Of a stretch of DNA of 64,000 bases, positions 54,721 to 63,529 are shown piece by piece (position 1 is the first letter of the stretch; each line of letters starts with the position of its first letter). A program made the position numbers and the translations under genes. The notes below the pieces were generated by a model. It worked only from the letters and a program-made list of their open reading frames with translations. It made no database searches and was not told the origin of the DNA. This stretch comes from Synechococcus sp. HK05. GTDB taxonomy: Bacteria > Cyanobacteriota > Cyanobacteriia > PCC-6307 > Cyanobiaceae. The stretch spans positions 1-64,000 of the forward strand of contig NZ_JAHRXJ010000007.1 in assembly GCF_019104765.1 (NCBI RefSeq), written 5' to 3'.

Positions 54721-54738
54721 GGCCTTCGGCCAACCCCT
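54721..54738 (+). other. GGCCTTCGGCC hairpin upstream of rpsK
   Basis: A short stem with a TTC(G) loop followed by AACCCCTTC lies 18 bases after the rpsM stop. It resembles the element at 54291-54310. The 130-base rpsM-rpsK gap is otherwise unremarkable and has no ORF. Confidence 0.4.
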
Positions 54739-54833
54739 TCGCACCTGCCGTTCGGTTCCCGTAGGGCACCGGCGTCACCAGGTCGCCCCCCTCAGTTCCC
54801 TGATCACCTCCCTGCTGTTGCAGGGCTTTATCC

Positions 54834-55226
54834 ATGGCCAAGCCCGCCAAGAAATCCGGCGCTAAGAAGACCAAGCGGAATGTGCCCAATGGTGTGGCGC
54901 ACATTCAGAGCACCTTCAACAACACCATCGTTTCGATCACCGACACCGCTGGTGAAGTGATCTCTTGGAGCTCCGCTGGAGCCAGTGGTTTCAAGGGCGC
55001 CCGTAAGGGCACTCCCTTCGCCGCTCAGACCGCCGCAGAAGCAGCCGCCCGTCGCGCCCTTGAGCAGGGGATGCGCCAGATCGAGGTGCTGGTGCGCGGT
55101 CCTGGTTCCGGCCGTGAAACCGCCATCCGTGCTCTGCAGGTGGCTGGCCTGGAGATCACCCTGATTCGCGACGTCACCCCCCTGCCCCACAACGGCTGCC
55201 GCCGCTCCAAGCGTCGCCGGGTCTGA
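54834..55226 (+). CDS. rpsK: 30S ribosomal protein S11
   Basis: S11 lines the mRNA exit region of the platform. The 130 residues include [40 protein letters not shown] and the C-terminal [15 protein letters not shown]. Fully typical. It is preceded by a 130-base gap with a small hairpin. Confidence 0.98.
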   Translation: MAKPAKKSGAKKTKRNVPNGVAHIQSTFNNTIVSITDTAGEVISWSSAGASGFKGARKGTPFAAQTAAEAAARRALEQGMRQIEVLVRGPGSGRETAIRALQVAGLEITLIRDVTPLPHNGCRRSKRRRV

Positions 55227-55283
55227 TCCGACGTTTTGCCCCGCCCCAGAGGGGGCTCCTCCTCTTCTTTCGAGCTTCAGACC

Positions 55284-56222
55284 GTGTTGCAGTACCAGAT
55301 CGATCGGGTTGAACACCAGATCGCCGACGACCGTTCCCAGACCGGCGTCTTTGTGATCGGCCCCCTTGAGCGGGGCCAGGCCATCACCCTCGGCAACTCC
55401 CTGCGCCGCGTGCTGATGGGAGCCCTCGAGGGCAGCGCCATCACCGCCGTGCGCATCGCCGGCGTGAACCACGAATACGCCACCGTTCCCGGTGTGCGCG
55501 AAGACGTTCTCGACATCCTGCTGAACTGCAAAGACATCGCCGTCAGCAGCCGCACCCGCGAGCTGGAGATCGGTCGTCTGGTGGCCAACGGTCCTTGCAC
55601 CGTCACCGCCTCTGACCTGCAGTTCTCCTCGCAGGTGAACGTGATCGACGGCGACCGTCCGATCGCCACCGTGGCCGACGGCTACAGCCTCGAGCTCGAA
55701 GTGCACGTGGAGCGTGGCGTGGGTTATCGCCCGGTGGATCGCCGCAGCGAAGACACCAGCGCCATCGATCTGCTTCAGATCGATGCCGTGTTCATGCCGG
55801 TGCGCCGCGTGAACTACAGCGTGGATGAAACCGCAGTGGGCGAAGGCGGCTCTGCCCGCGAGCGCCTGCGCCTGGAGATCGAAACCGATGGCTCCGTCAC
55901 CCCTGACGACGCCATGGCCCAGGCCGCCAATCAGTTGATTGCGCTGTTCCAGCCCCTGGCCAGCCTCACCATGGTGGATGAGCCCGGCCTTGAGCCCGAG
56001 CCCTCCGCTGAAGCGCAGATCCCCCTCGAGGAGCTGAACCTCTCGGTTCGCGCCTACAACTGCCTCAAGCGTGCCCAGGTCAACTCCGTGTCTGATCTGA
56101 TGGGCTTCAGCTACGAAGATCTGCTGGAGATCAAGAACTTCGGCTCCAAGTCGGCCGATGAAGTGATCGAAGCGCTGGAGCGCATCGGCATCTCCCTGCC
56201 CCAGAGCCGCACCAGCGCCTGA
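55284..56222 (+). CDS. rpoA: DNA-directed RNA polymerase alpha subunit
   Basis: Alpha dimerises to seed RNA polymerase assembly, and its C-terminal domain binds UP elements and regulators. The N-terminal domain has [20 protein letters not shown] and [17 protein letters not shown]; the C-terminal domain has [20 protein letters not shown] and [23 protein letters not shown] 55284 gives the family N-terminus ([11 protein letters not shown]) and 312 residues; ATG 55236 would add 16 non-conserved residues. Confidence 0.97.
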   Translation: MLQYQIDRVEHQIADDRSQTGVFVIGPLERGQAITLGNSLRRVLMGALEGSAITAVRIAGVNHEYATVPGVREDVLDILLNCKDIAVSSRTRELEIGRLVANGPCTVTASDLQFSSQVNVIDGDRPIATVADGYSLELEVHVERGVGYRPVDRRSEDTSAIDLLQIDAVFMPVRRVNYSVDETAVGEGGSARERLRLEIETDGSVTPDDAMAQAANQLIALFQPLASLTMVDEPGLEPEPSAEAQIPLEELNLSVRAYNCLKRAQVNSVSDLMGFSYEDLLEIKNFGSKSADEVIEALERIGISLPQSRTSA

Positions 56223-56273
56223 TCGAGCGCGAGTCGTTTCCTTTTCTGTTCACACCAACCCTCCGCATCCGTC

Positions 56274-56624
56274 ATGCGCCACCAGTGCCGAGTTCCCAAG
56301 CTGGGACGCCCCGCTGACCAACGCAAAGCCATGCTGCGCGCCCTCACCACGCAGCTGATCCGCGAAGGTCGCCTCACCACCACCAAGGCCCGCGCCAAGG
56401 CCCTGCGCGATGAAGCCGAGCGCATGATCAGCTTGGCTAAGGACGGCAGCCTCGCCGCCCGTCGCCGCGCCATCGGCTACATCTACGACAAGCAGCTCGT
56501 GCACGCCCTGTTCGACAAGGCTCAAGAGCGTTACGGCGATCGGAACGGCGGCTACACCCGCATCATCCGCACCGTGCCCCGCCGCGGCGACAATGCCGAG
56601 ATGGCGATCATCGAGCTGGTCTGA
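56274..56624 (+). CDS. rplQ: 50S ribosomal protein L17
   Basis: L17 lies at the back of the tunnel exit. Its 116 residues start [20 protein letters not shown] and contain [20 protein letters not shown] and [20 protein letters not shown], ending EMAIIELV. It is in its usual place after rpoA. Confidence 0.98.
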   Translation: MRHQCRVPKLGRPADQRKAMLRALTTQLIREGRLTTTKARAKALRDEAERMISLAKDGSLAARRRAIGYIYDKQLVHALFDKAQERYGDRNGGYTRIIRTVPRRGDNAEMAIIELV

Positions 56625-56659
56625 TTCAGCTTCAGCGTTTCAACCGCCGCGCGTGATCC

Positions 56660-57565
56660 ATGGATCCGCGCGGCTTTGTTGTGTCTGGCCCTTGTGCCTT
56701 GAGCGTTGTGGAACCGTCTGCCCCTCCCCTCACCCCCGCAGTACGGCGCATCGCGCTCTGCCTGCAATACGACGGTGCCCCCTACTGCGGCTGGCAGCGG
56801 CAGCCCCGTGATCCCAGCGTTCAGGAAACCCTCGAGACGGCCATTGCCGCCCTGGATCCCCGCCGCCCGCTGAGCGTGCAGGCCGCGGGGCGCACCGACA
56901 CCGGTGTGCACGCGGCCGCTCAAGTGGTGCACTTCGATGCCGAAGGGCCTATCCCCGCCCAGCGCTGGCCAGCCGCCTTGAATGGCCGGTTGCCCGCCAG
57001 CATCCGTGTGCGTGCTGGGGCCGAGGTGCCGGCCGACTGGCATGCCTGCTTCAGTGCCAGCTACCGGCGCTACCGCTACACGCTGTACAACGCCCGCCTG
57101 CCCAATCTGTTTCTGGCGCCCTGGAGCTGGCATCGCTACCAGCTGCGCCTCGATGAGCAGCGGATGCGCCAGGCCCTCGAGGGCATGCTTGGCGAGCATG
57201 ATTTCGCGGCGTTTGAGCGCGCCGGCAGCTCCCGCTCTCATTCGCGCACGACCCTTCAGGAGGTGTCGGTGGAGCGCCGGGGCGATCTGATCGAGGTGGA
57301 GCTCCAGGCCAGCGGTTTCCTCTACGGCATGGTGCGCTTGGTGATGGGCCAGCTGGTGGCGGTGGGGGAGCAGCGCCTGAGCCTGGCGGCCTTCGAGCAG
57401 CGTTGGCGCAGCGGTGCCCGCCATGAAGTGAAGGAAGCCGCACCACCCCACGGGCTCACCCTGTTGCGGGTGGGTTACCCCACGGCGGTGTTCCCTGATG
57501 CCGCCTGGTATGATTGCCAACCGCGGTATTTGCTGGAGTGTTCCGACTCTCCGCCCCGCGCCTGA
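56660..57565 (+). CDS. truA: tRNA pseudouridine(38-40) synthase
   Basis: TruA modifies U38-U40 in tRNA anticodon arms. The 301-residue protein has [20 protein letters not shown], the catalytic Asp in [19 protein letters not shown] (about residue 80), and [37 protein letters not shown] follows near the C-terminus. The N-terminal 25 residues are not conserved; GTG 56708 (VEPSAPPL) is a likely alternative start. The last residues are followed by an inverted repeat CGCCTGA/TCAGGCG. Confidence 0.94.
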   Translation: MDPRGFVVSGPCALSVVEPSAPPLTPAVRRIALCLQYDGAPYCGWQRQPRDPSVQETLETAIAALDPRRPLSVQAAGRTDTGVHAAAQVVHFDAEGPIPAQRWPAALNGRLPASIRVRAGAEVPADWHACFSASYRRYRYTLYNARLPNLFLAPWSWHRYQLRLDEQRMRQALEGMLGEHDFAAFERAGSSRSHSRTTLQEVSVERRGDLIEVELQASGFLYGMVRLVMGQLVAVGEQRLSLAAFEQRWRSGARHEVKEAAPPHGLTLLRVGYPTAVFPDAAWYDCQPRYLLECSDSPPRA

Positions 57566-57742
57566 TCCAGCCCTCCGCGAAGGGGGCGTGTCAGGCGGCG
57601 AGGTAGGGTCGCTCCACGAGCTTCAGACGTCCGAGTGATCGGATGCCCTGCCGTCCCAGTCCAGACCTCCCGTCCAGACACCCTGTCCCGCCCCCTGTTC
57701 GCTTGAGCAGTGGAGCTCTTACCGATCCGGCCCGCCGGTGCG

Positions 57743-58195
57743 ATGAACAAGACTCTCGTTCCCCCTCAGGATCCCTCCAGTCGCCAGTGGTACCTGGTGG
57801 ATGCTGAGAACCAGACCCTCGGCCGTCTCGCCAGCGAAGTGGCATCGGTGCTCCGGGGCAAGAACAACCCCAACTTCGCTCCTCACATTGATGCCGGCGA
57901 TTTCGTCGTGGTGATCAATGCCGAGAAGGTGAAGGTCAGCGGTAACAAGTTCACGGAGAAGGTCTACCGCCGTCACTCGGGTCGTCCCGGTGGCATGAAG
58001 ACCGAATCCTTTGCTGCGCTCCAGGCGCGCATTCCCGAGCGGATCATCGAGAAGGCCGTGAAGGGCATGCTGCCCCACAACGCCCTCGGTCGTCAGCTGT
58101 TCCGCAAGCTGAAGGTGTACAAGGGTGCTGAGCATCCCCACGCCGCCCAGCAGCCCCAGGCCCTCGCCCTCGATCCCGCCGCTTCCGCCCAATGA
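57743..58195 (+). CDS. rplM: 50S ribosomal protein L13
   Basis: L13 is an early 50S assembly protein. The 150-residue product starts [20 protein letters not shown] and has [20 protein letters not shown] and [36 protein letters not shown] and [19 protein letters not shown] follow. ATG 57743 matches the family; an ATG 11 codons upstream is unlikely. The 177-base gap before it can hold a promoter. It overlaps rpsI by ATGA. Confidence 0.97.
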   Translation: MNKTLVPPQDPSSRQWYLVDAENQTLGRLASEVASVLRGKNNPNFAPHIDAGDFVVVINAEKVKVSGNKFTEKVYRRHSGRPGGMKTESFAALQARIPERIIEKAVKGMLPHNALGRQLFRKLKVYKGAEHPHAAQQPQALALDPAASAQ

Positions 58196-58593
58196 GCACC
58201 AACTCCGTCGTCTACTGGGGAACCGGCCGCCGCAAGACAGCAGTCGCTCGCGTGCGCGTGGTTCCCGGCACCGGCACCGTGACCATCAATGGTCGCCCCG
58301 GTGACAACTACCTCAACTACAACCCCGTTTACCTGGCGGCCGTCACCGCTCCGTTGCAGACCCTGGGTCTGGCCAGCGAGTACGACATCCTGGTGAACGT
58401 GCGCGGCGGTGGCCTCACTGGCCAGGCCGATGCGATCAAGCAGGGTGCAGCCCGTGCGCTGTGCGAGCTCTCCCCCGAGAACCGCAAGCCCCTCAAGACC
58501 GAAGGCCACCTCAGCCGCGACCCCCGCGCCAAGGAGCGTCGTAAGTACGGCCTGAAGAAAGCCCGTAAGGCTCCTCAGTTCTCCAAGCGCTGA
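58192..58593 (+). CDS. rpsI: 30S ribosomal protein S9
   Basis: S9's C-terminal tail touches P-site tRNA. Its 133 residues include [40 protein letters not shown] and [20 protein letters not shown], ending QFSKR as is canonical. Translationally coupled to rplM by ATGA overlap. Confidence 0.98.
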   Translation: MSTNSVVYWGTGRRKTAVARVRVVPGTGTVTINGRPGDNYLNYNPVYLAAVTAPLQTLGLASEYDILVNVRGGGLTGQADAIKQGAARALCELSPENRKPLKTEGHLSRDPRAKERRKYGLKKARKAPQFSKR

Positions 58594-58625
58594 TTCCGCT
58601 TCAGCTCCTCAGCTCCGTATTCGTC

Positions 58626-58871
58626 ATGCCGAAGGCCGAAATCCATCCCACCTGGTATCCCGATGCCAAGGTGATCTGCAACGGAGAGGTGGTGATGACC
58701 ACCGGCTCCACCTCGCCCGAACTCCACGTGGATGTGTGGAGCGGCAACCACCCCTTCTATACCGGCACCCAGAAGATCCTCGACACCGAGGGTCGTGTGG
58801 ATCGCTTCATGCGCAAGTACGGCATGGGCGGTGCAGCTGCTGCCGATGCCAAGGCCGACGCCAAGGCCTGA
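58626..58871 (+). CDS. rpmE: 50S ribosomal protein L31
   Basis: The 81-residue sequence starts MPKAEIHPTWYPDAKVICNG and has TGSTSPELHVDVWSGNHPFY, FYTGTQKILDTEGRVDRFMR and a short Ala/Asp/Lys tail. It has one cysteine only (VICNG), so it is the zinc-free form. It is followed by a strong terminator. Confidence 0.96.
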   Translation: MPKAEIHPTWYPDAKVICNGEVVMTTGSTSPELHVDVWSGNHPFYTGTQKILDTEGRVDRFMRKYGMGGAAAADAKADAKA

Positions 58872-58920
58872 GCGGTGCGTTTCTGATCTCCGCAGCGCCT
58901 GCGCTGTGGTGTTGAGCATG

Positions 58921-58949
58921 AGCCGGGTGCTTCAGGGCACCCGGCTTTT
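58921..58949 (+). terminator. intrinsic terminator after rpmE
   Basis: AGCCGGGTGC (58921-58930) pairs with GCACCCGGCT (58937-58946), a 10-bp perfect stem around TTCAGG, followed by TTTT. It lies 50 bases after rpmE and probably ends most ribosomal-cluster transcripts; prfA starts 70 bases further on. Confidence 0.88.
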
Positions 58950-59018
58950 CGCTGTTCAATCCTCGATCGCTGATCCTGTTCTGCGCCCGCTTCCTGATCG
59001 GGCTCGTCTCCTTCCAGC

Positions 59019-60116
59019 ATGGATGCCTCCTTTCTGAGCGAGCGTCTCGACGCGGCGCGCACCACCTTCAACACGCTCGAGCGGCAGCTGGCAGATCCCG
59101 ATGTGGCTGCCAATCCCGCTCAGCTGGAGCCGATTGCCCGGGAGCGGGCCCGGCTCGAGCCGCTGGTGATGGGCTACGCCGAACTGCAGACCCTCCAAGG
59201 CCAGGAGCAGCAGGCGCGCGAGCTGCTGCGCGAAAGCCGCGGTGATCTTGATCTCGAAGCCCTGGCCCAGGAGGAACTGGCCGACCTCACCACTCGGATT
59301 GCTGCCCTCGAGGAGCAGCTCACCCTGGCGCTGTTGCCCCGCGACCCGCGCGATGAGCGCAGCGTGATGCTCGAGATCCGCGCTGGTGCCGGCGGCGATG
59401 AGGCGGCGCTCTGGGCCGGTGATCTGGCGCGGATGTATGAGCGCTATGCCCAGGCCGTGGGCTGGAAGGTGCAGCCGGTGAGCGCCTCTGAGGCCGAGCT
59501 GGGCGGCTACAAGGAATTGATCCTGGCGATCAAGGGCGACGGCGTGTTCAGCCAGCTGAAGTTTGAGGCCGGCGTGCACCGGGTGCAGCGGGTGCCGGCC
59601 ACCGAATCCCAGGGCCGGGTGCACACCTCCACCGCCACGGTGGCGGTGATGCCGGAGGCCGATCCGGTGGAGGTGCAGATCGATCCGGGCGATCTGGAGA
59701 TCAGCACGGCCCGCTCCGGCGGTGCCGGTGGCCAGAACGTGAACAAGGTGGAAACGGCGGTGGATCTGCTGCACAAACCCACCGGCATTCGTGTGTTTTG
59801 CACCCAAGAGCGCTCGCAGTTGCAGAACCGGGAGCGGGCCCTGGAGATCCTGCGGGCCAAGCTCTACGAGCGCGAACTGGCGGCGGCCAACGCTGAGGAG
59901 CGCTCCGCTCGCCTGGCCCAGGTGGGCACCGGCGATCGCAGCGAAAAAATCCGCACCTACAACTACAAAGACAACCGCACCACCGATCACCGCCTCGGCC
60001 GCAACTTCTCGCTGGAGCCGGTGTTGCAGGGGCAGCTGGCGGAGCTGATCGGGGCCTGTGTGTCGGCGGATCAGCGGCGGCAGCTGGAGGAGCTGGCGCA
60101 GCAGGCCGGGGGCTGA
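59019..60116 (+). CDS. prfA: peptide chain release factor 1
   Basis: RF1 reads UAA and UAG and triggers peptide release. The 365-residue protein has the catalytic GGQ in [20 protein letters not shown], and [20 protein letters not shown] plus [18 protein letters not shown] before it. The codon-recognition PxT-like region lies in the VQRVPATES block (PAT, as in RF1). [20 protein letters not shown] follows. ATG 59019 is the clear start after the rpmE terminator. Confidence 0.97.
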   Translation: MDASFLSERLDAARTTFNTLERQLADPDVAANPAQLEPIARERARLEPLVMGYAELQTLQGQEQQARELLRESRGDLDLEALAQEELADLTTRIAALEEQLTLALLPRDPRDERSVMLEIRAGAGGDEAALWAGDLARMYERYAQAVGWKVQPVSASEAELGGYKELILAIKGDGVFSQLKFEAGVHRVQRVPATESQGRVHTSTATVAVMPEADPVEVQIDPGDLEISTARSGGAGGQNVNKVETAVDLLHKPTGIRVFCTQERSQLQNRERALEILRAKLYERELAAANAEERSARLAQVGTGDRSEKIRTYNYKDNRTTDHRLGRNFSLEPVLQGQLAELIGACVSADQRRQLEELAQQAGG

Positions 60117-60129
60117 TCCTCGTCTGCGC

Positions 60130-60657
60130 TCAGGCGGCGAGCTCCTGGCCGCTGTCGTCCCAGCCCTGCACGTACTTCGCCCATTCGTGGTGCTGCCCCC
60201 GAGCCATTTGGCGCTGGGCCTCAAACAAGGGCCCGCTGAGCGGCCGCCGCGGTGGTTGAAGCAGCACCATGCCCGCTTCTCGGGGCGTGCGGTTGCCCTT
60301 GTGCACGTTGCAGCGCAGGCAGGCGGTGGTCACGTTGTCCCAGCTGTGGCTGCCGCCGCGGCTGCGGGGCATCACATGATCGATGGAGAGGCGTTCGCTT
60401 TCGCTGCCGCAGTACTGGCAGCGGTGGCCGTCGCGCTGGAACAGGTTGCGGCGGGTGAGCGGCAGCGCCCGGAAGGGCACCCGCACGAACTGGCGCAGTC
60501 GGATCACCGTGGGCCGATGCAGGCCGGGGCGCAGCTGCAGATCCGCCGCGTGCTCGAGCCCTTCCGCCTTCCCTTTCAGCACCATCACAGTGGCGCGCCG
60601 CCAGCTCGTGATGTTGAGCGGCTCGTAGGAGGCGTTGAGAACCAGCACGTGGCCCAT
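60130..60657 (-). CDS. HNH endonuclease family protein
   Basis: This 175-residue protein begins GHVLVLNASYEPLNITSWRR and contains an HNH zinc-nuclease module. CQYCGSESERLSIDHVMPRS holds the first CxxC and the DH pair, and the WDNVTTACLRCNVHKGNR segment supplies the Asn, the second CxxC and the final His. This type is widespread in cyanobacteria as a stand-alone gene, with no intron or phage genes nearby. Its substrate and role are unknown; it may be a housekeeping or repair nuclease. It converges with prfA, 13 bases apart. Confidence 0.88.
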   Translation of the reverse strand: MGHVLVLNASYEPLNITSWRRATVMVLKGKAEGLEHAADLQLRPGLHRPTVIRLRQFVRVPFRALPLTRRNLFQRDGHRCQYCGSESERLSIDHVMPRSRGGSHSWDNVTTACLRCNVHKGNRTPREAGMVLLQPPRRPLSGPLFEAQRQMARGQHHEWAKYVQGWDDSGQELAA

Positions 60658-60758
60658 GGGAGAGGCACCCTGGCAGCCCTGGAATTGCTTGCCATGCTAA
60701 GGGCCTTCATCTGGAATGCGATGCATCCCCGCTTACGCTTTCTCCGACGCCACGCCGG

Positions 60759-61958
60759 ATGACAGAAGCCTCCCCGGCCATCAGCCCCTCGGGTGATCCC
60801 TGGCCCCACCCACGCCAGCGGGCCTGGGTTGAGGTGTGCGAAGCCGCGGTGCAGCGCAATGCCCGCACCCTTATGCGCTCCCTGGCGCCGGGTTGCAACC
60901 TGATGGCGGTGGTGAAGGCGGATGGCTATGGCCATGGCGCCGTACCGGTGGCTCGCGCTGCTGCCGCCGGAGGTGCCAGTTGTTTCGGTGTGGCCACTCT
61001 GCAGGAAGGGGTGGAGCTGCGCCAGGCGGGTCTTCTTCAGCCGGTGCTGGTGCTCGGCAACCTCACCCAGCCTGAGGAGTTGCGCGCCTGCCTGCACTGG
61101 CAGCTGATGCCCACCCTCAGCGGCATGCGCGAGGCCCTGCTCTGCCAGAACCTGGCGGCTGGTAGCGGCCGACCGATGGCGGTGCAGCTCAAGCTCGATA
61201 CCGGTATGGCGCGCCTGGGGGCTCCCTGGCAGGAGGGCCGGCGTCTGGTGGAGGCCATCTCCGGCCTGGAGGCTGTGGAGCTGGCCGGTCTCTATTCCCA
61301 TCTAGCCGATGCCGATGCCCCAGGTCTGGAGCTCGATTCCCTTACCGCCCTGCAACAGCAACGCTTCGAGCAGGTGTTGATTGGCGTACAGCAGGCGGGC
61401 CTGGCCAGCGGCTGCCGTCATCTGGCCAACTCCGCCGGCACCTTGCGCTCAGCCCAGCTCCACTACGACATGGTGCGTGTGGGCCTGGCCCTCTATGGCC
61501 ACAGGCCAGCCCTCCATCTCGGCGCAGACCTGGAGTTGCAGCCGGCCATGCAGGTGCGGGCACGCGTGAGCCTGATCCGCGAGGTTCCAGCGGGTGTGGG
61601 AGTGAGCTACGGCCATCGCTTCACCACCCGGCGCCCCAGCCGTCTGGCGGTGGTGGGGATTGGCTACGCCGATGGCGTGCCGCGCCTGCTCTCCAACCGC
61701 CTGCAGGTGCTGCACCAGGGGCAGCTGATCCCCCAGGTGGGAGCCATCACCATGGACCAGCTGGTGCTGGATGTCACGGATCAGCCGGCCGTGGAGGTCG
61801 GCAGTGTGGTAACCCTGCTGGGGGAGGACGGAGGCGCCGTGATCGACCCTCAAGCCTGGAGTGAGCCGATGGGCACGATCCCATGGGAGATCCTTTGTGG
61901 GTTTAAGCATCGCTTGCCTCGGCTGCCCCAGCGATGCGCTTCCGGGCTCATGGACTGA
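60759..61958 (+). CDS. alr: alanine racemase
   Basis: Alr is a PLP enzyme that makes D-alanine for peptidoglycan. The 399-residue protein has the PLP lysine in LMAVVKADGYGHGAV (Lys about residue 53), KLDTGMARLG, GLYSHLADAD, and the catalytic Tyr region PAGVGVSYGHRFTTRRP. IGYADGVPRLLSNR and GAITMDQLVLDVT lie in the C-terminal domain. ATG 60759 includes a 20-residue extension. It diverges from the HNH gene across 101 bases and is 18 bases before tRNA-Ser. Confidence 0.95.
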   Translation: MTEASPAISPSGDPWPHPRQRAWVEVCEAAVQRNARTLMRSLAPGCNLMAVVKADGYGHGAVPVARAAAAGGASCFGVATLQEGVELRQAGLLQPVLVLGNLTQPEELRACLHWQLMPTLSGMREALLCQNLAAGSGRPMAVQLKLDTGMARLGAPWQEGRRLVEAISGLEAVELAGLYSHLADADAPGLELDSLTALQQQRFEQVLIGVQQAGLASGCRHLANSAGTLRSAQLHYDMVRVGLALYGHRPALHLGADLELQPAMQVRARVSLIREVPAGVGVSYGHRFTTRRPSRLAVVGIGYADGVPRLLSNRLQVLHQGQLIPQVGAITMDQLVLDVTDQPAVEVGSVVTLLGEDGGAVIDPQAWSEPMGTIPWEILCGFKHRLPRLPQRCASGLMD

Positions 61959-61976
61959 TAGGATGGGCTGGCCGCT

Positions 61977-62065
61977 GGAGAGGTGGCTGAGTGGTTGAAA
62001 GCGGCTCCCTGCTAAGGAGTTACAGGAGGCAACTTCTGTCGAGGGTTCGAATCCCTCCCTCTCCG
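61977..62065 (+). tRNA. tRNA-Ser (GCT)
   Basis: The acceptor GGAGAGG pairs with CCTCTCC, with discriminator G. The anticodon loop CTGCTAA gives GCT on a GCTCC/GGAGT stem. There is a long variable arm (TACAGGAGG...CTTCTGTCG), as required for tRNA-Ser, and the T arm has GGTTCGAATCC. It is 89 bases and class II. The sharp drop in GC starts right after its 3' end, making it the likely integration site of the island that follows. Confidence 0.95.
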
Positions 62066-62076
62066 TTGACTGATCG

Positions 62077-62096
62077 CTGTTAATTCCCTGTTAATT
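62077..62096. repeat. short direct repeat after tRNA-Ser
   Basis: CTGTTAATT occurs at 62077-62085 and again at 62088-62096, an 11-base period. It lies 12 bases after the tRNA 3' end in the AT-rich junction. It could be an integrase/excisionase arm site or chance. Confidence 0.35.
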
Positions 62097-62107
62097 AGCA
62101 GCAATCC

Positions 62108-62139
62108 ATGTACCCTTCCTTCAGGTACATCAGCTTTTT
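62108..62139 (+). terminator. hairpin with T tract upstream of the hlyD-like gene
   Basis: ATGTACC (62108-62114) pairs with GGTACAT (62124-62130), followed by CAGC and five T (62135-62139). It is placed to terminate tRNA-Ser transcripts. The GTG proposed as start of the next gene is the base right after the T's. Confidence 0.5.
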
Positions 62140-63519
62140 GTGCGCTTCAGCGTTAAGCCAACACACAAGCAGCCCTTTCAGATTCTGCGCCCTCCGTTGC
62201 TTGCTGTCGCAGGTGGAGTCGTTGTCGTGTCTGCGGGTCTTTTGGCGTGGGCGCTCACGGCACAGATCCCTGTAACGATCAACGGACTTGGAACGCTTAC
62301 ACCACTCGATAGTATCTTCTCGGTTATTTCTCCAGGTAACGGTGCAGTTCTTTATCCCATTCACTTAAGCCAGGGGCAGTACCAGTATAAACCCCCTGCT
62401 TGGAGCCGTCAGGCCTATTTATATCTTCAAGAGCCCGGAAAGCTGTCCGATGGTGAGCTTTATTCATTGATCGGCAAAGTGATAGCTTCTGTTGGGATTT
62501 ATGATTCCGAACGCTTCCCGATTGCGAGCGCCAATTCTGGCCTCGCTAGCGATCGCGACGACTATAGACTGCAATTTAAAGAACATGATGTCATCGCAAT
62601 TGTTGACAACGAGGCATCTCGAACTAGTCTTGCCAGTGCATTGCTTGCTCTCACGGCCTCAATAGAGCTCTATCAGGAAGTGCAGCAATCTCAGAAGTTA
62701 ACACTCGACTACAAATCTGAGATGGTTCAAAAGCAGAAAGATATGCTCAAGTCGTATGCCATGCTTTTCCGGGAGGGGGCTATAGGTCGCGCGGCATATC
62801 TAGAGCAACAACTTGCTTTTAGCAACACCAAGTCGGACAAGGCTGCCACCTTGTCAACACTCAATGACATTAAAAGGCAGATATCCCAGAATAAAGTGGA
62901 TCTAAAGAATGCCTTTGCCGAGTTTTTGCGTTCTTCCGTTATCTTTGCAAACGATCCGGGCAGCGTTGATCAATTCGTCGCGCCACAGTGGTCTGATGTT
63001 CAGCCGGGCGAAGAAATCATGGCGATTACATGGAGTAAGCGTATTCAGCCGAACACGATTCCGGTTTTTGTTAATCCACAAGCATCTACCCTTGTATCGC
63101 TTGGCAATACATCGATTGCAACTCCAGCTGGTTTCAGCACTGCTGAGATCGGTGGCATCAAAGGTGTTGTAACGAGCATTGGAACCCAGCCTTTGAGCTT
63201 GGCTCAAATTTCTAAACGATTAGGGTCGGCAGGACTTGCAGAAACCTTAGGCCCTCAAGGCGGGTATCAAGTGAATGTAAAGCTTGAGCGGGAAGATTCA
63301 ACATCAAATCTATTAAATATGCCACCACAAAATCGTGGTGGTTTTATTTGGAACAATCGATCGAACCCACCTCTGCCGCCACGTGAGGGAATGGTCCTCA
63401 ACGTGCAAATTACATCCAGGCGTCGCACTCCTCTAGAGATGCTGATTCCTGCAGTGAAAGAATTCACAGGCTTTGCTGTGCCGCAGCGCCTTCAGTCTCT
63501 CGGAAGCAGCCCTCAGTAA
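62140..63519 (+). CDS. NHLP-type HlyD/membrane-fusion secretion protein
   Basis: This 459-residue protein has one membrane helix (about 18-40, LLAVAGGVVVVSAGLLAWAL) followed by IPVTINGLGTLTPLDSIFSV, the start of an HlyD lipoyl-like half as in the NHLP leader-peptide export proteins (TIGR03794 type). A coiled-coil region (about 160-265) and a C-terminal region with GGIKGVVTSIGTQPLS complete it. An unusual 65-70 residue stretch (about 77-145) interrupts the lipoyl-like half. It starts at GTG 62140, without a clear ribosome site, just after a hairpin. Codon use and GC are clearly unlike the chromosome. It would bridge the ABC transporter downstream. Confidence 0.75.
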   Translation: MRFSVKPTHKQPFQILRPPLLAVAGGVVVVSAGLLAWALTAQIPVTINGLGTLTPLDSIFSVISPGNGAVLYPIHLSQGQYQYKPPAWSRQAYLYLQEPGKLSDGELYSLIGKVIASVGIYDSERFPIASANSGLASDRDDYRLQFKEHDVIAIVDNEASRTSLASALLALTASIELYQEVQQSQKLTLDYKSEMVQKQKDMLKSYAMLFREGAIGRAAYLEQQLAFSNTKSDKAATLSTLNDIKRQISQNKVDLKNAFAEFLRSSVIFANDPGSVDQFVAPQWSDVQPGEEIMAITWSKRIQPNTIPVFVNPQASTLVSLGNTSIATPAGFSTAEIGGIKGVVTSIGTQPLSLAQISKRLGSAGLAETLGPQGGYQVNVKLEREDSTSNLLNMPPQNRGGFIWNNRSNPPLPPREGMVLNVQITSRRRTPLEMLIPAVKEFTGFAVPQRLQSLGSSPQ

Positions 63520-63529
63520 GGCAGAGCTC

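Noticed and set aside
60130-60657. HNH gene as a homing endonuclease or mobile element
   Set aside because: No intron, intein, integrase or composition change around it; it looks like the ordinary stand-alone chromosomal form.
62066-62140. att site defined by a duplicated tRNA-Ser 3' end
   Set aside because: No second copy of the tRNA end occurs within the window, so an att site cannot be claimed from this sequence.
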